Below are positions 34,742 through 46,911 of a stretch of 64,000 nucleotides of DNA, one piece after another. The stretch comes from Diatrype stigma (taxonomy: Eukaryota > Ascomycota > Sordariomycetes > Xylariales > Diatrypaceae), in NCBI GenBank assembly GCA_022225965.2, contig JAKJXP020000150.1:19398-83397 (forward strand). Direction: 5' to 3'. The position numbers were made by a program, and so were the translations under genes. A model generated the notes under the pieces. That model was not told where the DNA came from. It worked only from the letters and a program-made list of their open reading frames with translations, and ran no database searches. The stretch's first letter is position 1, and the number at the start of each line of letters is the position of its first letter.

Positions 34742-35653
34742 GGCCCCTTGTTGCGAAAGATGACTAAGGATTTCCGTTGCAGAAGACGACTAAGGCTATA
34801 GGGGTTGGAGGTTTATTGTTGTATTATATAATAATTTCCTAGCTAATTCCAGTTTTCGGTTTTGCATTGGCCTTGTGTCAGTGCTATAGTAATATACAGA
34901 ACCTACGATATGACGATGTAGTCCCGAATGGGTGGTTTTAGGTGTGATATTAGTGGTTTTAGTAAGTGGCTGCATAGGTAGGCCCTAGTCTTTTACTGTG
35001 GGTCCGACAGTTGGCAAGGTGGGCAACTGCCCCCAGAGGAAAATTGCAACTGCCCCAATAGTAATTCTCATGTTTATTGGATATCGATATCGATATCGAG
35101 TGGCCTATAGGTACCTACTACAGCCATGTACATACCTAAGCACCCGGCTCCATGCAAGTGGTAACAACAATATCTACCTACCTAGGTATGTAAGAGCATT
35201 GCCCATGTACTTATATAGACTTGTCCGGTTCCGACCCCCCAATTGTGTCGCGAGTTGAAAAATCGCGTAATTGCTCATTGCGGAGATGATGAATAGAGTT
35301 GTTCTCGCATTGTTCGAAAGGGGGATTGCCTTGTGAACAGGTAGGAGGTAGGTAGGTAAGTAGTAAGTTAAGAATAGGGGTTGAGTGTACATAGTACATA
35401 TACCAAGCCACTAACAGCTCGGCAAAATCTCGGGGGTTGTACATACCTGCTACCTTGTATAGGTGACCCACTGAAAACCCAATGCCAAGAAAATGTCGGC
35501 GTCCCGCTGTAATGGAACGCCGATGTGCTTCCCAAAATTTTATTTTTCTGCAATCGAACGCTCGAGCTGAAGCCCAAGTTTCCGCTTAACTAACCGGCAT
35601 TCAATTGGATCAGCGGTTTGGTCTCGAGTTCGCGGAATATAAAATCATACGCA

Positions 35654-37189
35654 ATGGCAGAGGATCGTGAGGCCAATGCGCCCACCGCGGACCGAAAGGA
35701 CAGATCAGGAAAGAAATCCAAGCACGAGAAGGGCGAGCACAAATCCAAGAAGCGACATCGCGAACCCACAGACGCAGCAGAGGGAGACGTTGCTGAGCGG
35801 AAGCATAAAAAGTCCAAAAGCCATGTTTCTCGCGAGGATGCGAATCACGATGCGTCGGCGGTTATCACTGATTCGGCTGAGACAACAGCGCCTGCGCCAT
35901 TGACCGCGCACGAGGCCGAGCACGGCGAGAACGGCGAAAGCAAGAAAGACAAGAAGTCCAGAAAATCCAAGAAGGACAAGCAGTCACAACTACACCAAGA
36001 TACCCCAGAGTCTCATCAAGACCTCAAGGCCGGCGACGACGAGCCGAGCAAAGGCAAAAAGAAATCCAAGAAAGATAAGAAGAGACACGAGTCCCAGGAA
36101 GATAACCCGGCGCCAACACATAAGAAGAAAGAGAAGAGGAGGCATAAGGAGGGAGCAAACGCTAGCGAAGCAGGCAATGCGGATCCTATGGATATTGACT
36201 CTACGCCAGCTCGTCCGCGAGCAGTAGCCGAGGCCCGTGACGGCCACTCAGACCAGGCTTTCCCCTTCTTTACCCAGACTGTTTCGCAATATCTACCCTT
36301 ATTTCCTCAAGGCATGGTTGAGCCTATAGAAGGATATGCGGAACAACATCTTCGACCACTACTTAACCGATACGTTCCCGCTTTCCGCGGGGTCTTGCTA
36401 GCGTACCGCAATCCCAGAATCGGAGAGGCTCCGGGCAAGGGGTCTTTGACCGAGAAGAGCGAGACCGAGGATGCCACGCTTCTCGAATCCATTGATGAGT
36501 ACGCCGTGGGATTTGCTTGGCTCACTGTCGAAGCAGACCTTTTCTGCCCCAAGCGCGGCAGCTGGATGGAGGGCACGCTGAACCTGCAGAGCGAGGGCTT
36601 TATCGGAGTCATCTGCTTCGGCATGTTCAACGCGTCAATCGAGGCGTCTCGACTCCCCTCGAGCTGGAAGTGGGTCGACCTTTTGTCGAGCTCCGAGGAT
36701 AAACCCAAACGGCCAGGCGGCAAATCCGCAGCTGAATCAAAACTGCCAACTCCAGAGCCCCAGGACGACGAGGCCCGGGACGAGGCTCGGGACGAGGCTC
36801 AGGGCGAGGCCCAAGCTGAGAACGAAGGGGATGAGATGCACCAAGCTCATTCCACTGGCTACTGGGTGGATGAGAACGGATCCAAAGTAGGAGGCGGAAA
36901 GCTACGGTTCCGCATCAAGAACTACGAGGTAGGCTCGATCGGCGACTACGGATACCTGAGCATCGAAGGCACAATGCTAGACGAGGATGCCGAGAAGAGC
37001 AGGGTCGCCGAGGAAGTGGAAATGGATAGGAGACGGAAGCTCAGGCAAGGAGGACTGCTGCGCAAGCCGCTCAAGCGCCTTCCCGAGTTCAGCATGACGA
37101 AGTTCGGGAAGGATGATGACGAGCAGGACGACGATCTACTGCGCTCGATCGGGCTGAAACCGAAGCGTCGCCCTGACGACGCCAATTAA
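35654..37189 (+). CDS. DNA-directed RNA polymerase I subunit RPA43
   Basis: A single exon encodes 511 aa from the ATG at 35654, the first in frame. The conserved core begins near residue 200: F-P-F-F-T-Q-T-V-S-Q-Y-L-P-L, followed by P-I-E-G-Y-A-E-Q-H-L-R-P-L-L-N-R-Y, the N-terminal stalk fold shared with Rpb7/Rpc25. The OB-fold part follows (W-L-T-V-E-A-D-L-F-C-P-K-R-G-S-W-M-E-G, F-I-G-V-I-C-F-G-M-F-N-A-S-I). After an acidic insert the protein resumes with S-T-G-Y-W-V-D-E-N-G and L-R-F-R-I-K-N-Y-E-V. A43 with A14 forms the Pol I stalk that contacts Rrn3 in the nucleolus. The first 190 residues are an unusually long Lys/Glu/Asp-rich, probably disordered extension with repeated K-K-S-K-K-D-K blocks, which could serve nucleolar targeting (inference). 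An acidic DEARDEA repeat lies within the insert. Confidence 0.93.
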   Translation: MAEDREANAPTADRKDRSGKKSKHEKGEHKSKKRHREPTDAAEGDVAERKHKKSKSHVSREDANHDASAVITDSAETTAPAPLTAHEAEHGENGESKKDKKSRKSKKDKQSQLHQDTPESHQDLKAGDDEPSKGKKKSKKDKKRHESQEDNPAPTHKKKEKRRHKEGANASEAGNADPMDIDSTPARPRAVAEARDGHSDQAFPFFTQTVSQYLPLFPQGMVEPIEGYAEQHLRPLLNRYVPAFRGVLLAYRNPRIGEAPGKGSLTEKSETEDATLLESIDEYAVGFAWLTVEADLFCPKRGSWMEGTLNLQSEGFIGVICFGMFNASIEASRLPSSWKWVDLLSSSEDKPKRPGGKSAAESKLPTPEPQDDEARDEARDEAQGEAQAENEGDEMHQAHSTGYWVDENGSKVGGGKLRFRIKNYEVGSIGDYGYLSIEGTMLDEDAEKSRVAEEVEMDRRRKLRQGGLLRKPLKRLPEFSMTKFGKDDDEQDDDLLRSIGLKPKRRPDDAN

Positions 37190-37453
37190 TGCAGCTTCAT
37201 CATAAATAACGCCAGACTCGTGCTTTTCGAAATATTACTTTAGTGCATGCGTCAGAAGTCGAAGCGGGCGCAAAAGGATACCAAAAGAATTCAAGTCTCG
37301 ATGGATCATGTTTACGGATGACTAGACATTCACTTGACTGGCCTGTCGTGTTTGCCGTGACTGAATGAAAAGGGGCTGCTCAGCCAAGCCGCCGTTGATT
37401 TAGTACATGCTGACTACCTATTTACGTGGCAGGTTGCAGGTAACCGTCCTAGA

Positions 37454-37455
<2 letters not shown>

Positions 37456-37503
<48 letters not shown>
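37456..37503. repeat. 48-nt homopolymer T run
   Basis: Forty-eight uninterrupted T residues, about 270 bp downstream of the RPA43 stop codon. It could be the A-tail of a minus-strand retroposed sequence or a slippage-prone tract. The exact length is likely to be uncertain. Confidence 0.9.
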
Positions 37504-37506
<3 letters not shown>

Positions 37507-38170
37507 TCCTTGTATGGTCCTTGTGTATACTAATCGGGGATGGGTAGGCTCTTGGTTACAGGTGCCATCTACATAGGGGCTTTTGAAGTGATAGTACCAA
37601 TGAAGGGTGTTAGGGAGTTGTAAGCACCTAGGTAATGCCAGAAGCATAGGAGACTGGCCCCGCTGACGAAGAAGATATCCGTGCTCCCAAAGTAGTCATC
37701 GGCTTTTCCTTCTGTGAAACAATGACCAGGGGAATACCAAGACTCAATCAGTCAGGCTTGCCTCTTCAATCTCGACTGCGACCTCGCCTCGTCGAGATAG
37801 GTATACATACGTTGGCGCCTTTGTTAGTAATACTCCATGACGTATGTACTGCCCTGATGTGTGTACCGTTAGGCCCTCCCGATCCTCGTAGGCCAAGCCC
37901 GAGCAAAGAATATCCGTTCTCGGGATTCCAAGGGGTAGGTAGTGAATATGCTTCCTATGTTTTCTAATTCCCCGTCCGCAAGAAGAGTAAGCGGTTCATG
38001 CTATATAATAAAGAAAGAATAAATCATTTAAGCATTTATAACATTTAATATTATTAATTCGAAAATAAAAAGGTTTTATTTAATTATAAAATAATTAAAA
38101 TTATTAAATAATAATTTAAATATAATAAAAAAAATCATAATATATTATAAGAATATTAAATATTAAAATT

Positions 38171-38592
38171 CTGCCGGTCAGGTCGTCGTCGCGTCGACGC
38201 CGGCCGGGACAGGTGGTTCACCTACACCCGGAGCGATGCACCGGGCGCACGGGCCACCCCGCACCGCCCTCCCCCCCCCTACAACCTACCTTCGCTTACT
38301 CAGCACACCGGCACTACACCTAGTGGTGCGCACACCGTACGTTTACGGCGCGAGGCCGGACCGGCCTCGCGCCATAACCTTTCTTTTGATTTAACAAATG
38401 GCTTTGGGCCTTCCTGTAGCAAGGAGCGGGCAGAGACCGTTTTGGATATCTTTTGTATGTAACCAGAAAAACGACTTCGGTGCGAGTCAGTAGGTTTTTC
38501 TTCTCGACTTCGGTCTGAGGTTTCCTACTATGCTAGAACTAGACGTATACCGGCATGGCCCTTTAGGCCGTCGACCGCGTAATATCATATAT
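38171..38592. other. 422-bp GC-rich island with hairpins, flanked by 18-bp direct repeats
   Basis: Inside the AT-rich block lies a sharply bounded GC-rich segment. The 18-mer ATATTAAATATTAAAATT ends exactly at its left border (38153-38170) and recurs at its right border (38593-38610), like a target-site duplication. The island holds a 13-bp perfect inverted repeat with a 1-nt loop (GGCGCGAGGCCGG and its complement, near 38347-38373), two copies of CGACTTCGGT (near 38471 and 38505), an inverted pair AGTAGG/CCTACT around them, and a GGCC-CTTTA-GGCC hairpin near its end. No open frame, tRNA-type A/B boxes or known RNA motif was recognised. A structured RNA gene, a SINE-like insertion or a lone GC cluster are all possible. 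Confidence 0.55.
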
Positions 38593-38898
38593 ATATTAAA
38601 TATTAAAATTTTAATTTTTAACTTATTTATTTAATTATATATAAAATTAAAAAAATAATAACTCTTTTATTTATTAATTAATAAAAAAGTACTTAATTAT
38701 TATTAAAATACTTAATTATTATTATATAAATATGTTTATTATTTTTAATAATTATAAGTTTTAATTTTATTTAATAATTTATTAAAATATATAACTTAGT
38801 TATATTAATAACGAATAATATAAATATAAATTATTTAAATTATTAAAATATATTATATTATTTAAGCTTTAATTAAAACGTACTTTATAATATAATTA

Positions 38899-39036
<138 letters not shown>

Positions 39037-40663
39037 AATTATTATAAAGCTTAAATATAATATAAAGAAAATGTTATTATAATATATTTCTTTAAGTTTA
39101 TATAATAATAAAGAATATATTATAATATATAATATAATATATACTTAATATATAATGCATTATATATAATGTTATAATATATACCTAGTAAAAAAGGAAA
39201 ACAATGTGTCCGAGTATACGATATAATAGTATTTGGTGTTCTTTTAAATTGCTTGCACATGCCTCATGCACATAAGAAGGCAGGTACCCGATAGATAAAC
39301 CCCTATTCTGCCCTATCTGCCCTATTCAGGCGTCTGGCGTCAGGGTCGAATAGTGTCAGTCGATAGTACCTAGGTAGTGCTAAGCTGAGTCTAACCTGGA
39401 TGCGTATGTACCAGCTATACCTTCATGGTTCCAAGGTTAATAGTCCCTAGTTCGACTAATAAGCCATGCCACATTGGGTGTGCATCAGTGCTAACTTGAT
39501 GAGGCAGTGGACGTCAGCGACACCCCACCTATCCCCACCTATCAGCCTATGCAGCGGCCCCTGCATGTCCGTAGCACGAAAAAGTAGAGCTTGTACCGAT
39601 TGATTGTCAGTTAATTAAGAGATGACCCGCCCCTGGACCGTGTCTTGATGCAGATGATATGCACCGCCTCCGAAACGGAGATTGAAACATTTCAGGTACG
39701 GGCATGAGGTACGAGAGAAAGACAAGACAAGACAAGACGGGAACAGAGTGACGATGGATTGATTGTGCCTGCCTATGAGTCTGCGCATGCTGTAGTAATA
39801 GAAGCATATGATATTGTGGAAGTATTAATACTACTACCATGTAATAATGATAAGTCTACGGAGTATATGGTACCTAGGTAACTTGTCCATCCCGGTATGG
39901 TGCATGGTATATCCCTTGTTTTTATTTTCCATGTTTATTTTAATTTACCCTCACTTTTCCTCTGGGTTTTCTGCACTCTCAAGGTTTACCCCCTGTTCCA
40001 GATTCTGAGGTCACTGTTCTGTCTGTATGAAGTACTCGCCTTGTACTCTTCTCCCTCCACCACACGAGATGAGCTACTATCTATAGCCACCTACATACAT
40101 ACATGCGGTACATACACGTACACATCCATGATACATCCAATACACATACACACCTCTGTAAATACATACCTCCATACATACTACATAACATAACATAGCA
40201 TTGAACTTGATAACCAGCCACCCGACCACATCACCTACGGACCACCACTACCTACTTCTAATTACCTGAGCCTACCACCTCCCTACCTCTGCCTACCTAA
40301 TCAACCCAATCAACCGACAAGATACTCAGGATACCAGACGACGTTCGCACTGTCCTATGCTCGATCACGCTTCGTTGCTGCTCAATTGGTATCCGTCTTG
40401 AATACGCCATCGTCGATATCGAAAAGTTGAAGTAGGCGCAGAGAATCTGGGAAAGGAGAGGAGCCCAACGACGACAACAACATCAGCGTCGGTGGTAACG
40501 GTCACATACGTCTACGACAACGGCGACGACGACAGCAGGGTAAACGGCATTAACCCGCACTTGACATACGGGCGCATCGAAGCAAACAAGCAAGACGGCG
40601 ACCAAACTATACGAGAGGACGTAGCAAGCGACAAAGGCACAAGAAGTCGATACGCCGAAATAA

Positions 40664-41512
<849 letters not shown>

Positions 41513-41915
41513 GACTACTGACTGGCTGACCGGCTTACCGGCTGACCTGCTGGCGGACTCAATGCGACGCGTGCGCCTCTCCCGCCCCCGACAACTCGAT
41601 TTTTGACGCGCTTTGTTCGTTCGTCTCCACGATCCCCATCTATTATACCCGACGATTCACAGCGATTCCATCCATCTTGCCATCGCTCAGCAAATCATCA
41701 TCCCACAGACGAACAGTCCCCTAATTTTTTTACAATTTACGAAATCCATCAAGCTGGCATGGCATGTGCTGTCCTCTATCTGTCATCCTTCATGCCATCC
41801 CCGTACCTATGCACATATAATATGCGCATGCGCATGCGCTGTCGAATATAAACCGCAAGCTCGTTCGCCTTGGCTGTTTGCTCTTTGTAATGGCGAACAT
41901 GCACGCGCGCGTGCG

Positions 41916-41952
<37 letters not shown>

Positions 41953-43297
41953 GCACCCGCCTATGATATGATGGTTATAACCAGTCAGGCCGAGGGAGGA
42001 TTTTCTCATACAATACTACAAGTGCCTTGTTTGCAATGCTATACCCCACCCTCGATTTGCAGCAAGGAACGAAACGATCGGCCGACGAGCCTTCATAGTG
42101 GGAGAAGGATGTAGAAGGGAAGGTGCTTTAACTATTGATTGATTAATTACTAGGCGGAATATTAAAAACGCATCATACATATCATCTTTCCTTATCCAAT
42201 TTCCTTGCCTTGCCTTGCCTTGCCTTGATAGGTGCATACGTCTGGAGTGGAGGACGCCATTGGAACCCCCTTTACTGAGCTTGCTTGCTATATGATTGCA
42301 AGGAGAAAATGTCGCTTATTTATTAGAGAATGAGACGACGGGGGGCCAAGACTGCAATGCGTACAAGCGTAGGCGTACCTATGCTATGGATAGCATACAC
42401 AACCTACCTAGTCACAGCCCCGATCAGTTCGATATATGTTCCATAACAATACCTCACCCCCTTTTCTTTTTCCCTCTGTATCTGGTCATCATAATAATTA
42501 TCATCACGTAACGACACGATAGGAAGCGACATACATAGGATGGACGAGGCGCAAACCTGGCTGGGAAGAAAGGCGTCGGGTTGCGGATGGATAGAGGGGG
42601 GTGCAGGAGGCTTTTTTGTGTTTTCCCCATAGCATGTCTGATACCTTGTATAACCACCTCGCAATATGTACCTACGAGGTAGGGCGATGTTTCGTTCGAC
42701 GTCTACGTACCTATATAATAATATTTGTAATGCAGAGCCCTTGTAGTGCCCAGCTGTTGTGTCATTCACCGATGAAGCACATGGTACACTTAGGGGCTCC
42801 ATTCATTTTCGATTCCGGAGCTACAAAGGTTAAAAGAACGGTTTGTCACCAGGGTAGTTAGATACTAAATAAATTAAATGTAGCATGTGCGTGTATTGGG
42901 TTTTAAGTGAAATATAATATTTGGTGAGGGTAAACAATCCGATGACGGGTGCATATGGGATAGCCCAATTGCCCCCTCTTAACGCCATGGATGACACAGT
43001 ATCTCAATGCCTCCTCCCTTATTATATACGCCTTGCCCTGCCATGCTATGTCATGCCATCGCTCGTGTCTAAAGATATCTATATCGTTAAAACCATCTAG
43101 TTACATGGCTATTCTGAGGACGAAGAACAACAAAACTCGCTCGAACGACAGTTCGAAAGTTCCTTACGACATGCCTCAGCCCCGAGTGATAAGTTTAGCT
43201 ATCTGCATATCTATGCTCCGCCTTCCATCTCCGTATAAGCCTCTCTCCACTAATATATTGCGCATGCGTTCTCTCTCTCTCTCTGTGTGTGTGTTGA
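41513..43297. other. Intergenic between convergent genes, 1.8 kb
   Basis: This holds the 3' regions of the ARF gene and of SSN3. It contains a CA microsatellite (41917-41949), CCTTG repeats (42211-42233) and a CT/GT run just after the SSN3 stop (about 43272-43294). No gene is seen. Confidence 0.55.
41917..41949. repeat. (CA)n microsatellite
   Basis: About 15 CA dinucleotides preceded by a GCGCGTGCGC stretch, in the ARF 3' region. Confidence 0.9.
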
Positions 43298-43516
43298 CTA
43301 CCCCTCCTTCATCCTTTTAACAGGCCTCGCTAACGAATCGTCCGGCAGTCCCGAGCGTTTCGTACCCGGCAGGCTGCTAGTACGTATATCGTTGTCGTCC
43401 TGGCTGACGCGGCGCTGCGGATACGACACCTTGAGACCCTCGAAGCAGTTGTTACTGATGCCGACAGGCAGGGCACCACCCCCATTATTACTGGTGCCTC
43501 CCATACCGCCCATACT

Positions 43517-43556
<40 letters not shown>

Positions 43557-45398
43557 CTGCCACCACCACCGCCACCAGCTCCGACACCAATGCCGGCACC
43601 AGCACTGCTGCCGCTCGAGCTGCTGCCGCCGGTGAAGAACGGATGCTGTAGCGCCTGGGCTGCCGTGAGCCGCTTCTCCGGGTCGTACTCGAGCAGGCCC
43701 GCGAGCAGCTTGTAGCCCTCCACCCCGAGGGAAGCGAGGCTGTTCGGGTTGGGATTGCTATTGTTGCTGTTACTGGACGAGGCAGACGAAGAGTGCGCGT
43801 TGACGGTGTTCCAGTACCACTTTTCTAGGTGCGATGTCGTAGCGGCTGCTGAAGATGACGTTGACGAGGACCTCCCTCCGCTATGATGCTGTTGTCCGTA
43901 GTGGTGACTACCATGATGGCCCCCGTGATGGTGTGACCCGTGGTGGCTGCTGCGGTGGTGGGGGTGTAAGGGCGGAGGGGGCTGCAGGGTGCTGAGGTGG
44001 TGGTACTCGGGCATGCTGGTGAGGAAGGGCCAGCGCTCCTTGGTGGGCAGGCCCATTACGTCGACAATGCGCTGCATCTGATTGCGCTGGAAGGGCACGG
44101 TCTTCTTGTCCATTTTGGCCTCCTCGCCCTTGAAGATGGGCCGTAGGGACAGTAGCTCGGCGAAGATGCAGCCGACGGCCCACGTGTCGACCGCGGGCGT
44201 GTAGTGGCGCGAGCCGAGCAGCAGCTCCGGCGCCCGGTACCAGATCGTGACGACCACCTTGTCGCCGCTGAAGAGGCTGTGCACTGGCTTGTAGAAGAGC
44301 CGCGCCAGGCCCAGGTCGCCGATTTTGACCCGCCCTGCCGACGTGACCATGATGTTGGCCGGCTTCAGGTCCCGGTGCAGCACCCAGTTGCTGTGCAGGT
44401 ACTGGCAGCCGTTGAGCAGTTGAAACATGATGGAGCGCACCGTGGCCGGTGGGATGGCGTTGTTGGCGACGCTGTTGCCGTGGCCGCGTGGCTGCCCGGC
44501 CGCCTGCTGCGTGTGGTGATGGATGATCTGCAGCAGGTCGTGCTCGGCGTACTCGAACACCATGAAGATGCACCGGTCCTCGAGGATGATCTCCACGAGC
44601 CGGATGACGTTGTCGTGGCTCAGCTCCGAGCACAGCGCCATCTCCCGTACCGCCGACTGCGAGATGCCCGAGTATTGCACTTGTTCCCCTTCCTTATCCG
44701 GTTTGAACTTCTTGATGGCAAACTCCCCCGGCTGCCCCTGTCGCCCTAGCGCCTTGTACACCCGCCCGTACGTACCGCTGCTGATGAAACCGATCACCTT
44801 GTATCGGTCCACCACCCGCACTTTGGATTGGTACCCGACATTTCCGCCCTTGTCGTGGGGATCTAAGAGCAGAAGTTAGTCTTGTTGTCCTTCATCACTC
44901 GTATGGTAGCAGCGCAAGAAAGTTTGACCAGATATGCCATATCGGCGACTGTGTTGGCGCGTCTCATGAGAAGCCATAGTAGACTCGCAGGGGAAATCCC
45001 GTCCAGTGAGAAGAGGGTAGTCCTGCTGTTGTTGCCGCGCATCATGATACGATAGTGTAATCTCCCGGCATACAGAAGCACGGTATAACCTAGTAGCGTG
45101 TGGCACGTAGTTGTCCAGACCATACCAGGTAGTATGATACATAGCACTAGCCAAACCGACAATAGGGGGAAGCCTATTTATGTACCCGAGACGAATATGA
45201 TTGAGGTATGATGATGGCCAGGTAACTTGTGTCTAAGGGGGAGGATTCAAAGCGTAAGGAAAGGACAGACTGCGGCGCAAAGAGAATATAATAGCCAGAT
45301 CGAACCTTACCTTCAAACGCAGACTGAACACTCCTTTTGAGAGTTCCGCCTCTGCCCGGCGCGGAACCCGGTCCCGAGGGGGGGTTGGTGAGACTCAT
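43298..45398 (-). CDS. SSN3: Cyclin-dependent kinase 8 homologue, Mediator kinase Ssn3/Srb10
   Basis: Exon 1 is 45398-45311 and exon 2 is 44862-43298. The 448-nt intron is phase 1 and the junction gives A-F-E-D-P-H-D-K. The protein has 550 aa. Kinase features are the glycine loop S-S-G-T-Y-G-R-V-Y-K, the Lys in F-A-I-K-K-F, the helix S-Q-S-A-V-R-E (the SxSACRE of CDK8), H-R-D-L-K-P-A-N (Asp194), D-L-G at 212-214, and V-V-T-I-W-Y-R-A-P-E-L-L-L-G without a phosphorylatable T-loop threonine, as in CDK8. With cyclin C, Med12 and Med13 it forms the Mediator kinase module. The end C-F-E-G-L-K-V-S-Y-P-Q-R-R-V-S-Q-D-D-N-D is typical of fungal Ssn3. Oddities are two low-complexity inserts: a His/Gly/Ser stretch of about 60 residues in the C-lobe (from the 43860-43990 region) and a Met-Gly repeat from a GCCCAT hexanucleotide array near 43519-43557. 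Confidence 0.95.
43519..43557. repeat. GCCCAT hexanucleotide array inside SSN3
   Basis: Six or seven GCCCAT units, read on the minus strand as alternating Met and Gly codons near the C-terminus of the kinase. Copy number is likely to vary between isolates. Confidence 0.85.
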
Positions 45399-46911
45399 GA
45401 TCGTGGCGGAGGCGACAGGATGGGCAACGACGGATACTGGCCGCACGCACGCATGCACGTACAAGTCCGTTTGAGCTGGCCCAGACTGATTAGAAGTCTG
45501 ACTGTCCAGGTGCTCAACCGACCGACCGACACCGTGTGCGAGTGCCTATGCGAATGCGGGTGCGGGCCAGAAGGTAAGACGAGACACGACTGCGTTTCCG
45601 AACCGAACCGAACCAGACAGCCAACCAAATGGGAGCGGCGCTTTCCTGTAGGCTTGTGGCCTGGACGCGGAAGGGAGAGGAAGATAGCCTCCTGCCTTCC
45701 CGTCGGCTGGTTCCCGCCCACCCTTCGAAGTATGCAGCGAATGGACAGATAACCGGTAGACGATTACATTCCAACCCACTCAGAAGGAAACCATCAACGA
45801 ACTGACTGAACAATAGCAGCTGGGTCACATCCCATCAGGACCCAACTTATTTTGTTGAGGAGTTTCGGTTGGTTGATGGGTCAGCAGGTGTCGTTTGTTT
45901 CACCAGTCTCGCCGATGATGTGACGACGGTGGTCCTGATGATTTGCACCGAGTCGCGAGCGAGCAAACAAATAATGGAGAAGGCTTAGGAGATGAGTGAC
46001 GCCAACAAGATCTAGATACTGAGTTACAAGTTAAGCCAGTCAAATCCAGTGATGAGTATCAAAAGCCGAAACTCCAATGTTGAATCCGAGCGGCGGCGAA
46101 GCATACGTTTTATTCAATAAGCTGAAAAGGGAAAAGACAAAACAGAGCTATAAACCCGAAGGCCAAAGTTTGGATCAAAAGTACGAAGTAGTTCGTTGTT
46201 TAATTGTTCGGGTTCATTCCATTTGCCATCGCATCTGTATGTTGGAACCTTAACTCGATGTCCCCGGATATTAATTAGTAAGGAGGTTCCGGCCTGGCCG
46301 GGGTTGGTCTAAAGATGTGGCTGGTGAGGGACCAACGTGGCAGGGTGGCAGGGTGGCAGGGTGGCAGGGTGGCAGCTTGGCAGCGTGCCACTTGACTAAC
46401 AAATCCAGTGGCTCATACCTAGTACCAAATATTACCTCATTTGTCTCATCTCACCCCTATTCATCCACCATAGCTGAATCTGAAGAAATTGAAAGCTGAA
46501 CAGGATCTGTAGAAATATTTCCCTAACAACTAATACGTACAATAAATACTCAGGCAACTTGTCTCGGATGTTCTCTTAGATGAACTAAGATATATATATA
46601 TATATATAAACTCGTACGTCCGATTGAACCTAGCGGCCTTGACAGTACGGGAAGCGAAGCTGTTCAACTCGTATGCACCATGGGAAAATATAAACTTTTT
46701 TTGTCTCTTCGTTGATGGAAACTGTATAAAACTACTCAAGCCCAGGCTAGCTAATTTTCAGTGACTGCCTACGTGCCCACGTAAGCCATCGCATTGGGTT
46801 TCTCCAGGCAGCTTTGGAGGACCATGCTTCGTTCATCTCACCTGACCTCACCTCACCTACATCATCCGATCTCAATCCAACCCCCTTCTTTTCGAATCCT
46901 CCTTAGAGGTC
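45399..46911. other. Intergenic, 1.5 kb
   Basis: This is the upstream region of SSN3 and the downstream region of ARP2. It includes an eight-base tandem repeat (46337-46380) and a short AT run (46593-46610). No gene is recognised. Confidence 0.55.
46337..46380. repeat. GGGTGGCA octamer tandem repeat
   Basis: Five copies of AGGGTGGC in tandem with a degenerate last copy. Simple minisatellite. Confidence 0.85.

Larger units (their letters stand above)
33751..35069. mobile_element. Non-autonomous element with 8-bp target duplication (hAT-like)
   Basis: The outer element of a nested pair is 1319 bp. Its ends are inverted copies over about 46 bp (33751-33796 against 35024-35069), beginning GAGAATTACTATTGGGG. 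An exact 8-bp direct repeat ATGTTTAT flanks it at 33743-33750 and 35070-35077. Eight-base target duplications are typical of hAT elements, but the terminal bases are not the usual CAGGG/TAGGG, so the superfamily is inference. It contains another element (33871-34407) and, to its right, a short open frame ending V-D-F-T-G-D-D. No full transposase is present. Confidence 0.85.
33605..35653. other. Intergenic filled by a nested transposon
   Basis: Apart from the composite element at 33751-35069 it holds only the 3' region of the NmrA-like gene and the promoter of the RPA43 gene. TACCTAGGTA palindromes occur on both sides of the element, at 33656-33665 and 35179-35188. Confidence 0.6.

Noticed and set aside
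38540..38585. Resemblance of CCGGCATGGCCC in the GC island to the start of an HDV-like ribozyme
   Set aside because: Only a few bases match and I could not build the required nested double pseudoknot by eye. Kept only as part of the general structured-island finding.
43900..44633. 241-codon minus-strand frame and plus-strand frames within SSN3
   Set aside because: They lie wholly inside the kinase exon in other frames and result from GC-rich codon bias.
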